A stretch of 64,000 nucleotides of DNA from Streptomyces natalensis ATCC 27448 (GCF_000935125.1 NZ_JRKI01000028.1:1-64000), one strand, 5' to 3'; shown: positions 35,905 to 44,971, numbered from the stretch's first letter. The notes: generated by a model from the letters alone, not told the origin. Numbers and translations: made by a program.

Positions 35905-36470
35905 GTGCGTGTCGGGTGCGCCCTGAGCACCTTTCAGGCCGAACACCCGGACGTCGTCGTCCGGCTACGGCGGTCGAGTGGATCCTTCACCGAGCACGCG
36001 GCAGCAATGCGTGAAGGCCGCTACGACCTCATGCTGCTGCCCGTGCCCTCCCAAGGCTGCGCACTGCTCGGCTCGGACGTCATCACCGACCAGCTCACCC
36101 ACATGCGGCTCGGGCTGGCCTGCCGCAGCGACGACCCCCTCGCCCACGCCCGGAACGTGACCTGCGCCGACCTCGCCGACCGCCGCTTGATCGCCTTCTC
36201 CGCCGGCTGGGGCAACCGCGCCATCGTCGACAGCCTCTTCGCCGCCGCCGGCATCGAGCGCACCGTCGCCCTGGAAGTCGTCGACACCACCACCGCCCTG
36301 ACCGTGATCCACCGCAACCTCAGCCTCGCCTTCGTGCCGCAGGAACAGATCGCCACACGCCCCGGCATCACCCAGGTCGACCTCGCCGGACCCACCCCCC
36401 TTGATCGCCCTCGCCCATTCCAGCTACGGAGCCCACACAGCACTCGGGTCGGCTCCGACCGAACGCCATG
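35905..36470 (+). pseudogene. LysR regulator, effector-binding domain only, frameshifted
   Basis: The frame opens within the substrate-binding domain (LSTFQAEHPDVVVRLRRSSG, REGRYDLMLLPVP, LGLACRSDDPLAHARNVTC, NLSLAFVPQEQI) and lacks the entire N-terminal helix-turn-helix. Near 36400 the family end continues one frame over (LIALAHSSYGAHTALG). It sits immediately beside the start of the divergent monooxygenase relic, so a deletion seems to have removed the regulator's DNA-binding half together with the shared promoter. Confidence 0.6.
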
Positions 36471-36591
36471 GCGCAACCGATCCGGCGCTCTCATCGTCGG
36501 CTCGGCCAGTGTCGCAACCGGCCTTCGGAGTGCCACGTCTCCTTGTCTGCGAGGGCTCGGCGCAGCCGGGCCAGGCGGAGGAGGCGGGGCG

Positions 36592-36750
36592 ATGTCGAAC
36601 AGGCTGACGGGTGCCGTGGTCTGCGGGGCGGTCGCGGTGCTGCTTCTCGGCTTCGCGTTGCGGGAGGCAGCAGTGGTGCGGCGGCTGCGGCGGGACGGGA
36701 TTCGCGCGCAGGGTGTCGTGGTCGACAACGTACGGCCCTCTACGTGGCCC
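36592..36750 (+). pseudogene. N-terminal piece of a DUF3592-like membrane protein
   Basis: GGAGGAGG precedes an ATG. The peptide has one membrane helix (VVCGAVAVLLLGFALREAAV), then VVRRLRRDGIRAQGVVVDNV, typical of the start of DUF3592 proteins. After that the family sequence ends, and the open frame merely overlaps the opposite VOC gene to 36978. Confidence 0.45.
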
Positions 36751-36842
36751 AGGGCCGCATCATCGCCAGCTCCCTCTTCCTCCGGGGACACGGAAAATGC
36801 GTCGGCAACCCTGCGGGCCACCGACGCTCCGACGTCTGGATT

Positions 36843-37259
36843 TCAGGTCTGCCGCTCGCTGATGTTGACCATCCAGGTGATGCCGAACTTGTCCGTGCAC
36901 ATGCCGAACACGTCACCCCACATCTGCTTCTCCAGCGGGACGGACACACTGCCACCATCGGACAGCTTGTCCCAGTAGCCACGCAGTTCGTCCGAGTCGT
37001 CGCCGCTCAGGCTCACCGCGAAGTTGTTCCCGGGCTTGTGTTCCGTCCCGGGCGGATTGTCGGCACCCATCAACGTAAATCCGCTGGCGGTCTCCAGCAT
37101 GCTGTGCATGACCTTGTCGGCGTATCCGGGGGGCCTCTCGGAACCGAAGCTGCCATAGGTGTGGACAGCCAGGTCGCCGCCGAGGACTTCCTTGTAGAAC
37201 TCCATGGCTTGCTTCGCTTCACCGGAGAAGCTGATGTACGGGTTAAGACGAGAGACCAC
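36843..37259 (-). CDS. VOC-family (PhnB/glyoxalase-like) protein
   Basis: A 138-aa single VOC domain: LNPYISFSGEAKQAMEFYKE, VLGGDLAVHTYGSFG, HSMLETASGFTLMGAD, AVSLSGDD and QMWGDVFGMCTDKFGITWMV. It starts with GTG at 37259 after AGGAAAGGGG. Proteins of this PhnB/3-demethylubiquinone-like group bind small ligands or metals; most have no assigned reaction. It overlaps the tail of the truncated DUF3592 frame on the other strand. Confidence 0.83.
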   Translation of the reverse strand: MVSRLNPYISFSGEAKQAMEFYKEVLGGDLAVHTYGSFGSERPPGYADKVMHSMLETASGFTLMGADNPPGTEHKPGNNFAVSLSGDDSDELRGYWDKLSDGGSVSVPLEKQMWGDVFGMCTDKFGITWMVNISERQT

Positions 37260-37599
37260 AAGACGCCCCTTTCCTGACGAATGGTCAGCGCGGGCAGCCT
37301 ACGTCCATCACGGGCAAAATCGGACGACCTGAGGCGCGTGGCCGCTGCCCGGACCACATCAGATACCGATGCGGCAAGAACGCATCGAAGTCATCTCCTG
37401 TCGCTGAAGCTCACCATTCAAGGTTCACGCGGCGAGTGTCAGCGACGTTTCCGGAAGCTTGGTCGACGGAGCGCCTCCTGCGGTTCTGCCGTCGTCGTGC
37501 CGCACGGGACGCGGCGGCTTGCGGGTGCAACTGTGACCAGGTCGCTCTCATTCAGGAGCCGCTCCCCCAGTGCGGCCGAGGACCACGACCCCAGGGCAA
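37260..37599. other. no gene recognised
   Basis: Upstream region of the VOC gene and uncertain debris; no family-like frame seen. Confidence 0.3.
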
Positions 37600-37815
37600 C
37601 CCCTGAGTGGCCGTGGAGCGGACGGTCTGGCTGTCCGGCTCTCCGGGCGCCAGCGCTATGCCCGGGTTCCCGGTTTCGGGGTTCGATGGTCAACCGGCCG
37701 TCGCGACCTTCCGACGCGTCGTCGACGCGCTGGTCGGACCGGAGGCGGTGCACCTGCGCGAAGCCACATGGTTGTCGCGGTGGTGTCTGAAAATCCGCAT
37801 GGTCGATGGGACAGG
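37600..37815 (+). pseudogene. internal fragment of an FAD monooxygenase
   Basis: Contains PVSGFDGQPAVATFRRVVDA and LVGPEAVHLREATWLSRW, the segment that precedes the GD motif in PheA-type monooxygenases, and then ends near 37815. It meets, head to head, a C-terminal fragment of a different FAD monooxygenase on the other strand. Confidence 0.5.
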
Positions 37816-37851
37816 ACGCCGGCGACCACGGCGGTTCGAGGAGCGGGCGAT

Positions 37852-38095
37852 TCAGTTGTCGGTCTGGTGGGAGGCGAACTGGTCGTGCAGCCGTTGCATG
37901 GCGTCGCTGCCGAACATCAGTTCCATGCTGGCGGCGGAACCGGCGGCGGAGCCCTGGCTTCGGAAGAAGAGCGCCTGCTCGCGGGCGGCCAGAGCGGCCT
38001 CGGCGTCGCCGGGGTGGGCGACGAGCGCTCGGCCGAGTTCGGCGCCCTTGAGCAGGGCGAGGTTGGCGCCTTCGCCGGCGAAACGGGAGTTGCTT
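37852..38095 (-). pseudogene. C-terminal fragment of a TetX-like FAD monooxygenase
   Basis: About 80 residues (FAGEGANLALLKGAELGRAL, VAHPGDAEAALAARE, SAASMELMFGSDA, HDQFASHQ) corresponding to the region after the GD motif of single-domain FAD monooxygenases. The intact TetX-like gene at 49362 has the equivalent GANLAMLDGADLARAL. The upstream part, with the FAD loop, is lost. Confidence 0.6.
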
Positions 38096-38189
38096 ACCCT
38101 CCCCGCATTCGGCACAGGAGCAGCCTTCCCGCGATCCGGACATCGGCTTCCACCACGTCGACTAACTGGGGAGGCAGTCGCGAGGTGCA

Positions 38190-38469
38190 CGAGTCGCGGC
38201 GGCTGCGCCTATTGTCGTCGGGCGCCAACACGTACAGCCGCAACTACCTCGCCGAGACGGAGGATGGTTCAGCGATGCCGATGCTGAACGTGTTCCGCCG
38301 CAACGGTGACGAGATCCGCCACTTCTGGGGCTCGGAGATGCTCTACGCGCCCACCGATCCCGGTCAGGACCCCCGGCACGTAAGCACCCTGGAGCCGCTC
38401 TGGAACATGTTCGATCTCACCCCGGACGGGCGCGCAGCCGACTGGGACGAGCAGCTGAGCTACTCATGA
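38190..38469 (+). pseudogene. C-terminal fragment of a DUF899 protein
   Basis: Encodes RRLRLLSSGANTYSRNYLAE, MPMLNVFRRNGDEIRHFWGS and EMLYAPTDPGQDPRHVSTLE, LWNMFDLTPDGR to TGA at 38467-38469, the conserved end of DUF899 proteins. It differs from the end of the intact gene at 31219, so it belongs to another subgroup. The N-terminal two thirds are absent. Confidence 0.6.
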
Positions 38470-38589
38470 CGCGAAGTTGTTTGGTGCCGCTCTACAGGGG
38501 CATCCGGCCGGCCCGTGTACGCGGCGCCGGTCTCCTTGCCGGTCGCTCCCGGTCGACGACGCGGCGAACTGCCACCGGCGCAATTCGAC

Positions 38590-38860
38590 GTGCATCCACC
38601 GAGGCATCAGGCACGGGCAGCGGATCACGTACGTCGTGGACCGATGTGGTCACGCACTTGGCGACACCCTGCGTGCGGGCGGCTTCCTGGAGCTGCTGAC
38701 GGCCGGTGGCACTGAAGGCGGTGAGCTTGGACGGTGAAACTCTCTTGGGCGAAGTACAGGGCGTCGCGGCCGTGGCCAGCGACGAGCTCCAGCACGCCCT
38801 TGGCCCCACCAGCGTGGAAGACCGCGCTGGTGTGAACGGGGACGCAGAGGGCTACTCGCC
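38590..38860 (-). pseudogene. SAM-dependent methyltransferase fragment, frameshifted
   Basis: One frame gives VFHAGGAKGVLELVAGHGRD, ALYFAQESFTVQA (motif I of a class I methyltransferase). After a shift near 38730 another frame gives FSATGRQQLQEAARTQGVA and HDVRDPLPVPDASVDA (motif II). The sequence ends at about 38590 with no C-terminal half. Confidence 0.5.
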
Positions 38861-39118
38861 CAGTCGCTGCACGCACAAGCCAATGACCGGTCTCGCCGAC
38901 CAGCTCCCGGACGAACGCCTGGCCAGTCCCGGCGACGACCTGCTCCTCAGCCCTTGACGGCTCCCGGGCCCAAGTCGCGTTCGTATAGCGCAGGTTGTTG
39001 CGCAGCTCGTGGGCCTCCGTGACCGCTCTTCGCCAGGCTCATTTCGCTGAGCCACATCAACGGCTGGACAGCCCTGGGATCCAGGCCATGCCGAGATACC
39101 GGCACCACGGCCCGTCAG
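38861..39118. other. no gene recognised
   Basis: Leader of the isochorismatase-fold gene and remains on the minus strand with no recognisable motif. Confidence 0.3.
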
Positions 39119-39817
39119 GTGATCTGCGCGCGTGGGTCCGATCCTGCCGAGGAGGAACGGGGTAGCGTCTCGCGGGTGGATGGGCGATTTGGTCTGGAAG
39201 TTCCGCGTTCGCTGCAAGAGGCGTGCGATCCGCGACGTATGGCACTGCTGGTCTACGACATGCAGGCCGGCATCCTGGGACAGATCAACGAACGTGATCG
39301 TGTCATTCGGCGCGCCGTGGAGGTGGTCCAGGCGGCCCGGGCCGCGGAAGTCCGTACGTTCTTCCTGCGACACGTGACGCTTCCCCCTGAACTCATGGGC
39401 GTATCGCAATTGCGCATGTGGAGTGGCTGGCAGCGGGTCGAGCGAGCAGCTGATGTGGTGTCACCCTTCCCGCCGGATGCCGCGCAGACTCAGCTCATCC
39501 CGGAAATGCGGCCCACGGCTCACGAGGCCGTGATCGACAAGATCACCATGTCGGCGTTCGAAGGCACATGGCTCGATATCGTGCTACGCGACTGTGGGAT
39601 CACCACCGTTGTCGTCATCGGTGTCGCCATCGAGATCGGTATCGAACCCACCATCCGGCATGCGGCGGACCTGGGCTACATCCCGGTTGTCGTCACCGAT
39701 GCCTGTGGCGGCGGCGACAGGGAGGCCGCCGAGCGTTCACTCGCTGCGCTGCGCTTTGCGGGGGACGCTCTGCTGACCAGTGCAGAGGAATTCCGCTCTG
39801 TACTCGGCTCCGGCTGA
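39119..39817 (+). CDS. isochorismatase-fold hydrolase lacking the usual Cys nucleophile
   Basis: About 213-232 aa. The first codon is uncertain (GTG 39119 or GTG 39176), as no good ribosome site decides. Family parts: MALLVYDMQAGIL with the catalytic Asp, FFLRHVTLPPELMGV, VIDKITMSAFEGTWLDI with the Lys, and VVVIGVAIEIGIEPTIRHAA where Cys hydrolases have GVxTxxCVxxT. The Cys is replaced, so this may be an isochorismatase-type or non-hydrolytic member. It stands alone on the plus strand amid relics. Confidence 0.75.
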   Translation: MICARGSDPAEEERGSVSRVDGRFGLEVPRSLQEACDPRRMALLVYDMQAGILGQINERDRVIRRAVEVVQAARAAEVRTFFLRHVTLPPELMGVSQLRMWSGWQRVERAADVVSPFPPDAAQTQLIPEMRPTAHEAVIDKITMSAFEGTWLDIVLRDCGITTVVVIGVAIEIGIEPTIRHAADLGYIPVVVTDACGGGDREAAERSLAALRFAGDALLTSAEEFRSVLGSG

Positions 39818-39965
39818 GGACGGGTCGAGTGGCCGGCAGAATGCCGTCGGCAGGCGACGAACCTCAGGGGGCCGCTCACAGGTAACGGATTTCGGCTCGG
39901 TCAGGCATTCCCGGGCGTTCCGACACACCTGGTTCACCAGGGTCGTTGATCCACCCGCCCCGTGA

Positions 39966-40577
39966 TCAGTCTTCGGCTGCCACTCCCCGTCGCGCAGAGG
40001 TGCCGAGGATGGTGGCGGTGAAGTTCGCCAGTTGTTCCCGCATTTCCTCGCGGGGCACGCGCTTCTCGTCGGCCAGATACTCGACTAGGTCGGCTCGGGT
40101 GGCGGCGAGCAGAGCGTGGGCGGTGAAGTCGCTTTCGATCAGCCCCGGAATCAGATTCAGCAAATCTCGGAGCAGAGTGTGCCATCGCTCGTAGTGCTCT
40201 GTTCGGTAGGGGCTGTCGCTGCCGGCTCCCTCCAGGGCCAGCGCGAGGTGGCGGTTGTCGAGCTTGAAGCACAGGACGGCGTCGAGCAGGGCCGGTACGC
40301 GTTGAATCGGCGGCGCGGCGGGCCCCAGCGGCGGCGGGCCCTCTTCGACGGCGTTCCTGATCGGTTCGAGTCGCGCTTCGTACAGTGTGCGGATCAGCCC
40401 CGTGCGATCACCGAAGGCACGGAAGAGCGTTCCCTTGCCGACGCCCGCCGCCGCCGCGATGTCGGCCATGGTGACGTCCTCGGGGCTCTGGCACTGGGCG
40501 AAGAGCGCGTCGGCGGCGGTCAGTACGGCCGCCCGGTTACGGGTTGCGTCCTTGCGTGGTCTGCGCTCGGCCACCAT
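39966..40577 (-). CDS. TetR-family transcriptional regulator
   Basis: 203 aa. HTH: VLTAADALFAQCQSPEDVTM with ADIAAAAGVGKGTLFRAFGD. The C-terminal domain is of the type found in TetR proteins that control NmrA/SnoaL operons. It is divergent from the SnoaL-like and NmrA-like genes across 95 bases holding two palindromes, the probable operators for both directions. Confidence 0.87.
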   Translation of the reverse strand: MVAERRPRKDATRNRAAVLTAADALFAQCQSPEDVTMADIAAAAGVGKGTLFRAFGDRTGLIRTLYEARLEPIRNAVEEGPPPLGPAAPPIQRVPALLDAVLCFKLDNRHLALALEGAGSDSPYRTEHYERWHTLLRDLLNLIPGLIESDFTAHALLAATRADLVEYLADEKRVPREEMREQLANFTATILGTSARRGVAAED

Positions 40578-40594
40578 GTGATCCCTCCAGTTGC

Positions 40595-40642
40595 AATACG
40601 GACCCGCGGTCCGTATTTTCGTCGAAGCGGACCACCGGTCCG
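40595..40642. promoter_or_regulatory. two palindromic TetR operators
   Basis: Site 1 (40595-40617) has perfect 10-base arms AATACGGACC and GGTCCGTATT around CGC. Site 2 (40628-40642) has CGGACC and GGTCCG around ACC. The centres are 29 bases apart. The shared half-site GGTCCG strongly suggests one regulator. Confidence 0.78.
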
Positions 40643-40672
40643 TATCGTACGGGACGGAGAACGGAGCATGTC

Positions 40673-41101
40673 ATGCCCGCAAACACCTCACCGACAGATC
40701 TGTACCGCCACAGCCTGCGCCTCCTGCTGGACAAGAACATTCCCGCCTGGGTAGGCCTGTGGGCCGAGGGCGGCATCATGGAGTTCCCCTTCGCTCCCCC
40801 AGGCTGGCCCGCGCGCCTGGAGGGCAGGGCGGCCATCGCCGCCTACATGCGCGACTATCCCGACCACATCGATCTGCACGACTTCCCCAACGTACAGATC
40901 CACGAGACCACCGACCCCGGGACCATCGTGGTCGAGATGCGCGGCCTGGGCCGCGTGGTGGCGACCGGCGGCCCCTTCGACATGACCTACATCGCCGTGG
41001 TGGCTGTTCAGGACGGACGCTTCACCTCGTACCGCGATTATTGGAACCCGCTCGCCGTCCACGCCCCCGGCATCAACTTCACCAGGAGCAACCCCCGATG
41101 A
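40673..41101 (+). CDS. SnoaL/PhzA-B-like NTF2-fold protein
   Basis: 142 aa. LYRHSLRLLLDKNIPAWVGL, WAEGGIMEFPFAPPGWPARL, EGRAAIAAYMRDYPDHI and TYIAVVAVQDGRFTSYRDYW are the pattern of SnoaL-like isomerase/carrier proteins. The ATG at 40673 follows GGAG; more upstream codons in the frame overlap the operators. Its stop overlaps the next ATG (ATGA), so it is co-translated with the NmrA-like gene. Confidence 0.8.
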   Translation: MPANTSPTDLYRHSLRLLLDKNIPAWVGLWAEGGIMEFPFAPPGWPARLEGRAAIAAYMRDYPDHIDLHDFPNVQIHETTDPGTIVVEMRGLGRVVATGGPFDMTYIAVVAVQDGRFTSYRDYWNPLAVHAPGINFTRSNPR

Positions 41102-41946
41102 CCGCCACCGACACCACCCTGGTCATCGGCGCCACCGGCACCACCGGCAGCCGTACCGCCGCCCAGCTGATCGCAGCCGGCCACCGCGTCAAGGCCGCCA
41201 GCCGTCGCGCCACCCCGCTGCCGGGTACGGAACCCGTCCGCTTCGACTGGTACGACCCCGACACCTTCGGCGACGCCCTCACCGGAGCCGACCGCGTCTA
41301 CCTCATCCCGCCGGTGGGCGATCCGGACCCGGCCGCAGTCATGCTGCCCTTCCTCCAACAGGCCCGCGCCGCAGGCGTACACCGCGCGGTACTCCTCAGC
41401 TCCTCGGCCATCCTCGAAGGGGGCCCGGCCGTGGGCGCGGTACACCAGGCCCTGCCCGGCCTGTTCGACCAGTGGACGGTCCTCCGGCCCTCCTGGTTCA
41501 TGCAGAACTTCACTGGCACGCACGCCCACGCCCGCAGCATCCGTGAAGACGGCATCATCCTGACCGCGGCCGGGACCGGCCGTGTCGGATTCATCGACGC
41601 CGACGACATCGCCGCCGTCGCCGTACGTGCCCTGACCGACAACCGCGCACCCAACACCGACCTGGTCCTGACCGGACCGGAGGCCCTCAGCCACGACGAC
41701 ATCGCCCTGATCATGACGGAGGTCACCGGCCGCCGCGTGGCCCACCACCACCTGACATACGACGCCACGCGTGACCGCCTGGCCACACAGATACCGCTGG
41801 AGTTCGCCACAATGCTGGCCGACATGGACCGTGCCATCGCCGACGGAGCCGAGGACCGTACCACCGACACCGTCCACCGCCTCACCGGCCGCCCGCCACA
41901 CAGCTTCCGGGCAGTCGCCGAACGGGAGCTGGCACACGGCAGCTGA
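41098..41946 (+). CDS. NmrA-like NAD(P)-binding protein (ergot-alkaloid-type family)
   Basis: 282 aa. TTLVIGATGTTGSRTAAQLI is the Rossmann motif, followed by VRFDWYDPDTFGDALTGADR, VYLIPPVGD, HRAVLLSSSAI, VLRPSWFMQNF and GFIDADDIAAVAVRAL. It resembles atypical SDRs of the NmrA/AFUA_2G17970 group, which lack the Tyr-Lys pair. Translationally coupled to the SnoaL-like gene and under the divergent TetR; a role in modifying a small metabolite is an inference. Confidence 0.82.
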   Translation: MTATDTTLVIGATGTTGSRTAAQLIAAGHRVKAASRRATPLPGTEPVRFDWYDPDTFGDALTGADRVYLIPPVGDPDPAAVMLPFLQQARAAGVHRAVLLSSSAILEGGPAVGAVHQALPGLFDQWTVLRPSWFMQNFTGTHAHARSIREDGIILTAAGTGRVGFIDADDIAAVAVRALTDNRAPNTDLVLTGPEALSHDDIALIMTEVTGRRVAHHHLTYDATRDRLATQIPLEFATMLADMDRAIADGAEDRTTDTVHRLTGRPPHSFRAVAERELAHGS

Positions 41947-42380
41947 AATGCGCCGCCACCGTGTGCGGGCGCGAGGCCCTGCCCATCCTGGCATGCAGCC
42001 CGCCCCGCGGGGTGACGGCTGTGAGCAATCCGCTGCCGCCGATGCTCAAGACACCCTCATAGCGCCCCACCGTAGGGCAGTCAGCTCTGCTCGGGCACCG
42101 GTTGCCCAGGCATCAGAACAGCAAGTCCGGCGAAGACAGCAACCATGTGCTTGCTCGACGCCACACTGCAGACGTCTTCGTCTGGTCCACCGGTGATCCA
42201 TGCGAAATCGCTTGGCCCATCCGTGCATCTTCCGACGACCGCAAGGACATCCGCACATGACTTCCGGCAGCTGAAGCGTCGCACGACGCCGAAGAGGGCG
42301 GGCGCCACACCGAAGCGTCGGATTGCTCGTTGCCCCACTCCCCGACCTGGGCTAACGTCCCAACTCCGATACCACTTCCC
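41947..42380. other. no gene recognised
   Basis: About 430 bases without a family-like frame on either strand and without a clear terminator hairpin. Confidence 0.35.
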
Positions 42381-42527
42381 TCAGAACTTCGCAGGGGCTA
42401 GGTCCGCAGAAGCACAATCAGGGCTGATCGTCGAGATCCAGGCGATGGGCCGCGGGACCACCACCGCGGTCAGGAGCTTGTAGAACTCGTTGCGGGACAT
42501 CTCAGCGGGGTCAAAGTCAATGCGCAT
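42381..42527 (-). pseudogene. N-terminal fragment of a flavin reductase-domain protein
   Basis: The ATG at 42527 starts MRIDFDPAEMSRNEFYKLLT, AVVVPRPIAWISTIS, the start of FMN-binding flavin reductase-like proteins. After 37 residues family likeness stops, and a TGA follows at 42381. Confidence 0.55.
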
Positions 42528-42638
42528 GGTGATCAGTATCCATACAGGCGGCCGCGGATCCTACAGCGGATCCACGGCACCACCAAACCCCTGAGTTCGA
42601 CAGAAAGTGCCCGGTATCGGACCCATCGAGCGCCAGGA

Positions 42639-43530
42639 GCCGACACCGTACCCACAGCAGCCCCCACCGTCTGGGAGGACTTCGAGGTCCCCGCGCATGC
42701 CCGCGGCGGACAGGTCACCCTCAACCTCCACGACCACCTGGCCGCATACGCCCCCAAGCGCCCGGGCGCGTACCTGGGCGCCCGGGCGCGTACCTGGGGA
42801 TCTCCTCTGACCGCTTCGGCCTGGAGGCCGGCGTCGAGCGCCAGCTTGAGGGCGCCGAAGACACCCGTGCACGCCTGCGCTGGGGCCCGTTCGCCAAGGT
42901 TTACCGCGAGAACGACACCTCCGCTTTCAAGAAGCGCAAGGTCATCAAGCCCGACGGCTCCATCGACTGGATGGTCCTGCGCCCCGAATTCCGCCAGCTC
43001 CTGGCCGACCCCGCCAACGGTGTCATCGACGGTGTGATCTTCTACGACCTCGACCGGCTCGTCCGCCAGCCCCGGGACCTCGAAGACCTCATCGCATGGG
43101 ATCGCCCAGGGTCGCATCGCGTACGGCTGGGTTCGCAAGGGTGAGCGCGAAGGACAACTTGTCCCTGATGAAGCCGACATCGTCGTCCGTATCTTCCAGG
43201 ACTTCATGTCGGGGGAATCGGCCTACAGCATCGCCAAGACCTTCAATGCCGAAGGGATCGGGCCTCCTGCCGCCCGCACCTGGTCTTCCACAATGGTGGC
43301 CAAAATGCTCCGCAATCCCCGCTACGCGGGCATGGTCTCCTACGCCGGCAAACACCGGATCCAAGCTGCTACGGCCGGAGACGGCTGGTCCGTCGTCCTC
43401 TTCGACGACGAGGGACGCCCCTTGCTCGGCTCGTGGGAACCCATCGTCACTCCCAAGCTCTGGTCCCGGTTCCAGTTCGAGTGGCAACGCCGCCGCCAGA
43501 AGGCCGGAATCAAGCCCGGTGATTCCGGCG
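42639..43530 (+). pseudogene. large serine recombinase, duplicated segment, deletion and frameshifts
   Basis: Resolvase-domain pieces: YLGISSDRFGLEAGVERQLE, YRENDTSAFKKRKV, GVIFYDLDRLVRQPRDLEDL. The recombinase domain follows in another frame after a deletion near 43100: GRIAYGWVRKGEREGQLVPD, SAYSIAKTFNAEGIGP and MVAKMLRNPRYAGMV. A 20-bp tandem duplication at 42759-42798 shifts the frame at the start of the catalytic domain. The catalytic Ser would lie in ISSDR. It was probably the integrase of a lost integrative element. The C-terminal coiled-coil region is missing. Confidence 0.65.
42759..42798. repeat. perfect 20-bp tandem duplication
   Basis: CGCCCGGGCGCGTACCTGGG occurs twice in immediate succession. 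Because 20 is not a multiple of three it breaks the serine recombinase frame; removing one copy joins KRPGAYLG to ISSDRFG. Confidence 0.9.
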
Positions 43531-43534
43531 ACCT

Positions 43535-43980
43535 CTCCGATGCCGGGGGCGGCGGCGTCCCGGGCGGTGAGCGGATTCACACTCCACCTCTGCTGGATGG
43601 TTTTGAGCACCGAGGTGTGGTCCAGCGGCACGCTGTCATCGGGGACGCGGAAGACGGTCCCGGGCGCGATGAGCGGGGAATCCAGCACTGTGGGCACGCG
43701 CACCCCGAATCGGGTGAAGTCGAAACCGGCTTCTCCGGCCGATTGGTCGGGCGGTGTCGCGCCGGCGGGCGGTGGCACATGGTCGTAACAACCGCCGTGC
43801 TCGTCATAGGTGATGACCAGCAGGGTCTTGTCCCAGTCCGGTCCGGTGCGCAGCGCGTTGTACACGTCGAGGATGAGCTGTTCGCCCTGCGCGACGTCAT
43901 CGTTGGGGTGTTGGCTGTTTCCGTCGTGCTTCCAGGCGGGCTCCAGGAAGGTGAACGCGGGGAGTGAGCCGTCGGCGGGT
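43535..43980 (-). pseudogene. phosphoesterase (phospholipase C/acid phosphatase family) fragment
   Basis: Encodes GSLPAFTFLEPAWKHDGNSQ, HPNDDVAQGEQLILDVYNAL, LLVITYDEHGGCYDHVPPP, GVRVPTVLDSPLIAPGTV and LDHTSVLKTIQQRW, the C-terminal half of PF04185 enzymes. The start is replaced by IS1380 sequence near 43980, and the end passes into unrelated sequence near 43535, beside the recombinase relic. Confidence 0.7.
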
Positions 43981-44283
43981 GCCGAGGGTGGAGGGGGCAC
44001 GGATTCCGCCATACAGAGTCGGCATGGCACCGTGCCGCAGGACGTCCAGGTCGTCGATGCAGTCCGCGCCTGCGGCCATGTCGGCCACGATGCTGGCGAC
44101 CTTGGCGTCCGCTGCGGCACCCGCGCTGTTCTTCGCCCCGCTCAGCCCCACCTTCTGCGCCGTCAGACGGGCGAGCCCGCACCGCTCTGCCAGCCGCATC
44201 ACCGGGACCAGCCCGGCATACGCGACCAGATTTCTGTCATCGAACGCGGCGGACTCCGCCGAAGCGGCATGGGAAGACTGCAT
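43975..44283 (-). pseudogene. IS1380-family transposase N-terminal fragment
   Basis: From the ATG at 44283: MQSSHAASAESAAFDDRNLV, AYAGLVPVMRLAERCGLARL and AGADCIDDLDVLRHGAM, IRAPSTLG, the first 100 residues of IS1380 transposases with the early DD motif. It ends at the phosphoesterase fragment. Confidence 0.75.
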
Positions 44284-44398
44284 CTCGCGGATGTTCTCTT
44301 GCTCTGTGGATGCGGAACCGTAGGAAGTCCCATCTTCCCAGTTCAGAGGCCATCCGCGTCTCCATCTTCAAGCCCTGGAATGGCTATCGACCGGCGAG

Positions 44399-44971
44399 TC
44401 AGTCGAGGAGACGGCTCATGAACAGTGCCGTTTCCCCCTCGGACTCGGTTCCGCTGTAGAGGGAAGTGTCCAGGCCGCAGAAGGTGAAACCCATCCGCTG
44501 ATAGGCGCGGATGGCCGGAGCGTTGATATTGGTCACTTCCAGCCAGACGTGCCCGGCACCGCATGCCCGGGCCCAGTCGATGGCGTGGCTCATCAGCGTG
44601 CGTCCGATTCCGCGGCCCTGGTACGGCCCGGCCACCTCAATATCGGCAATGACCAGCCGCCGGTTCCAGGGCTCATACTCCGTGTCGACATAGCCGCATA
44701 CGCGATCGCCGTCCAGCGCGACGAACCGACGCTCACCCGCCGACGCCTCATCATCCTCGGGCTCGTCGTCGGGGAAGACTTTGTGAACCGGCGGGTCCAG
44801 CCGAGTGGACCGAATAGTGAACCCGTCCCCGGAGTCGAACACTTCGAAGACGGTGTCAGAGCTGAACTCGCCTTTGATGGCTACGGACCTGTCCCTCTCG
44901 CTCTCAGCAAGGCGATAGGTGATTTCCTCCACAGCCTCATGTCCGGCTGATCTACTGTCAGGTAGCGTCAC
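44399..44971 (-). CDS. streptothricin acetyltransferase-like GNAT
   Basis: 190 aa, GTG start at 44971. The sequence resembles streptomycete streptothricin N-acetyltransferases along its length: EFSSDTVFEVFDSGDGFTIR, DPPVHKVFPDDE, IADIEVAGPYQGRGIGRTLM (acetyl-CoA P-loop QGRGIG) and HVWLEVTNINAPAIRAYQRM, GFTFCGLDTSLYSGT. Such enzymes acetylate the beta-lysine amino group of streptothricin and give resistance. The gene sits between two IS1380 N-terminal scraps in the same orientation, suggesting transfer. Substrate assignment is by homology memory only. Confidence 0.75.
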   Translation of the reverse strand: MTLPDSRSAGHEAVEEITYRLAESERDRSVAIKGEFSSDTVFEVFDSGDGFTIRSTRLDPPVHKVFPDDEPEDDEASAGERRFVALDGDRVCGYVDTEYEPWNRRLVIADIEVAGPYQGRGIGRTLMSHAIDWARACGAGHVWLEVTNINAPAIRAYQRMGFTFCGLDTSLYSGTESEGETALFMSRLLD

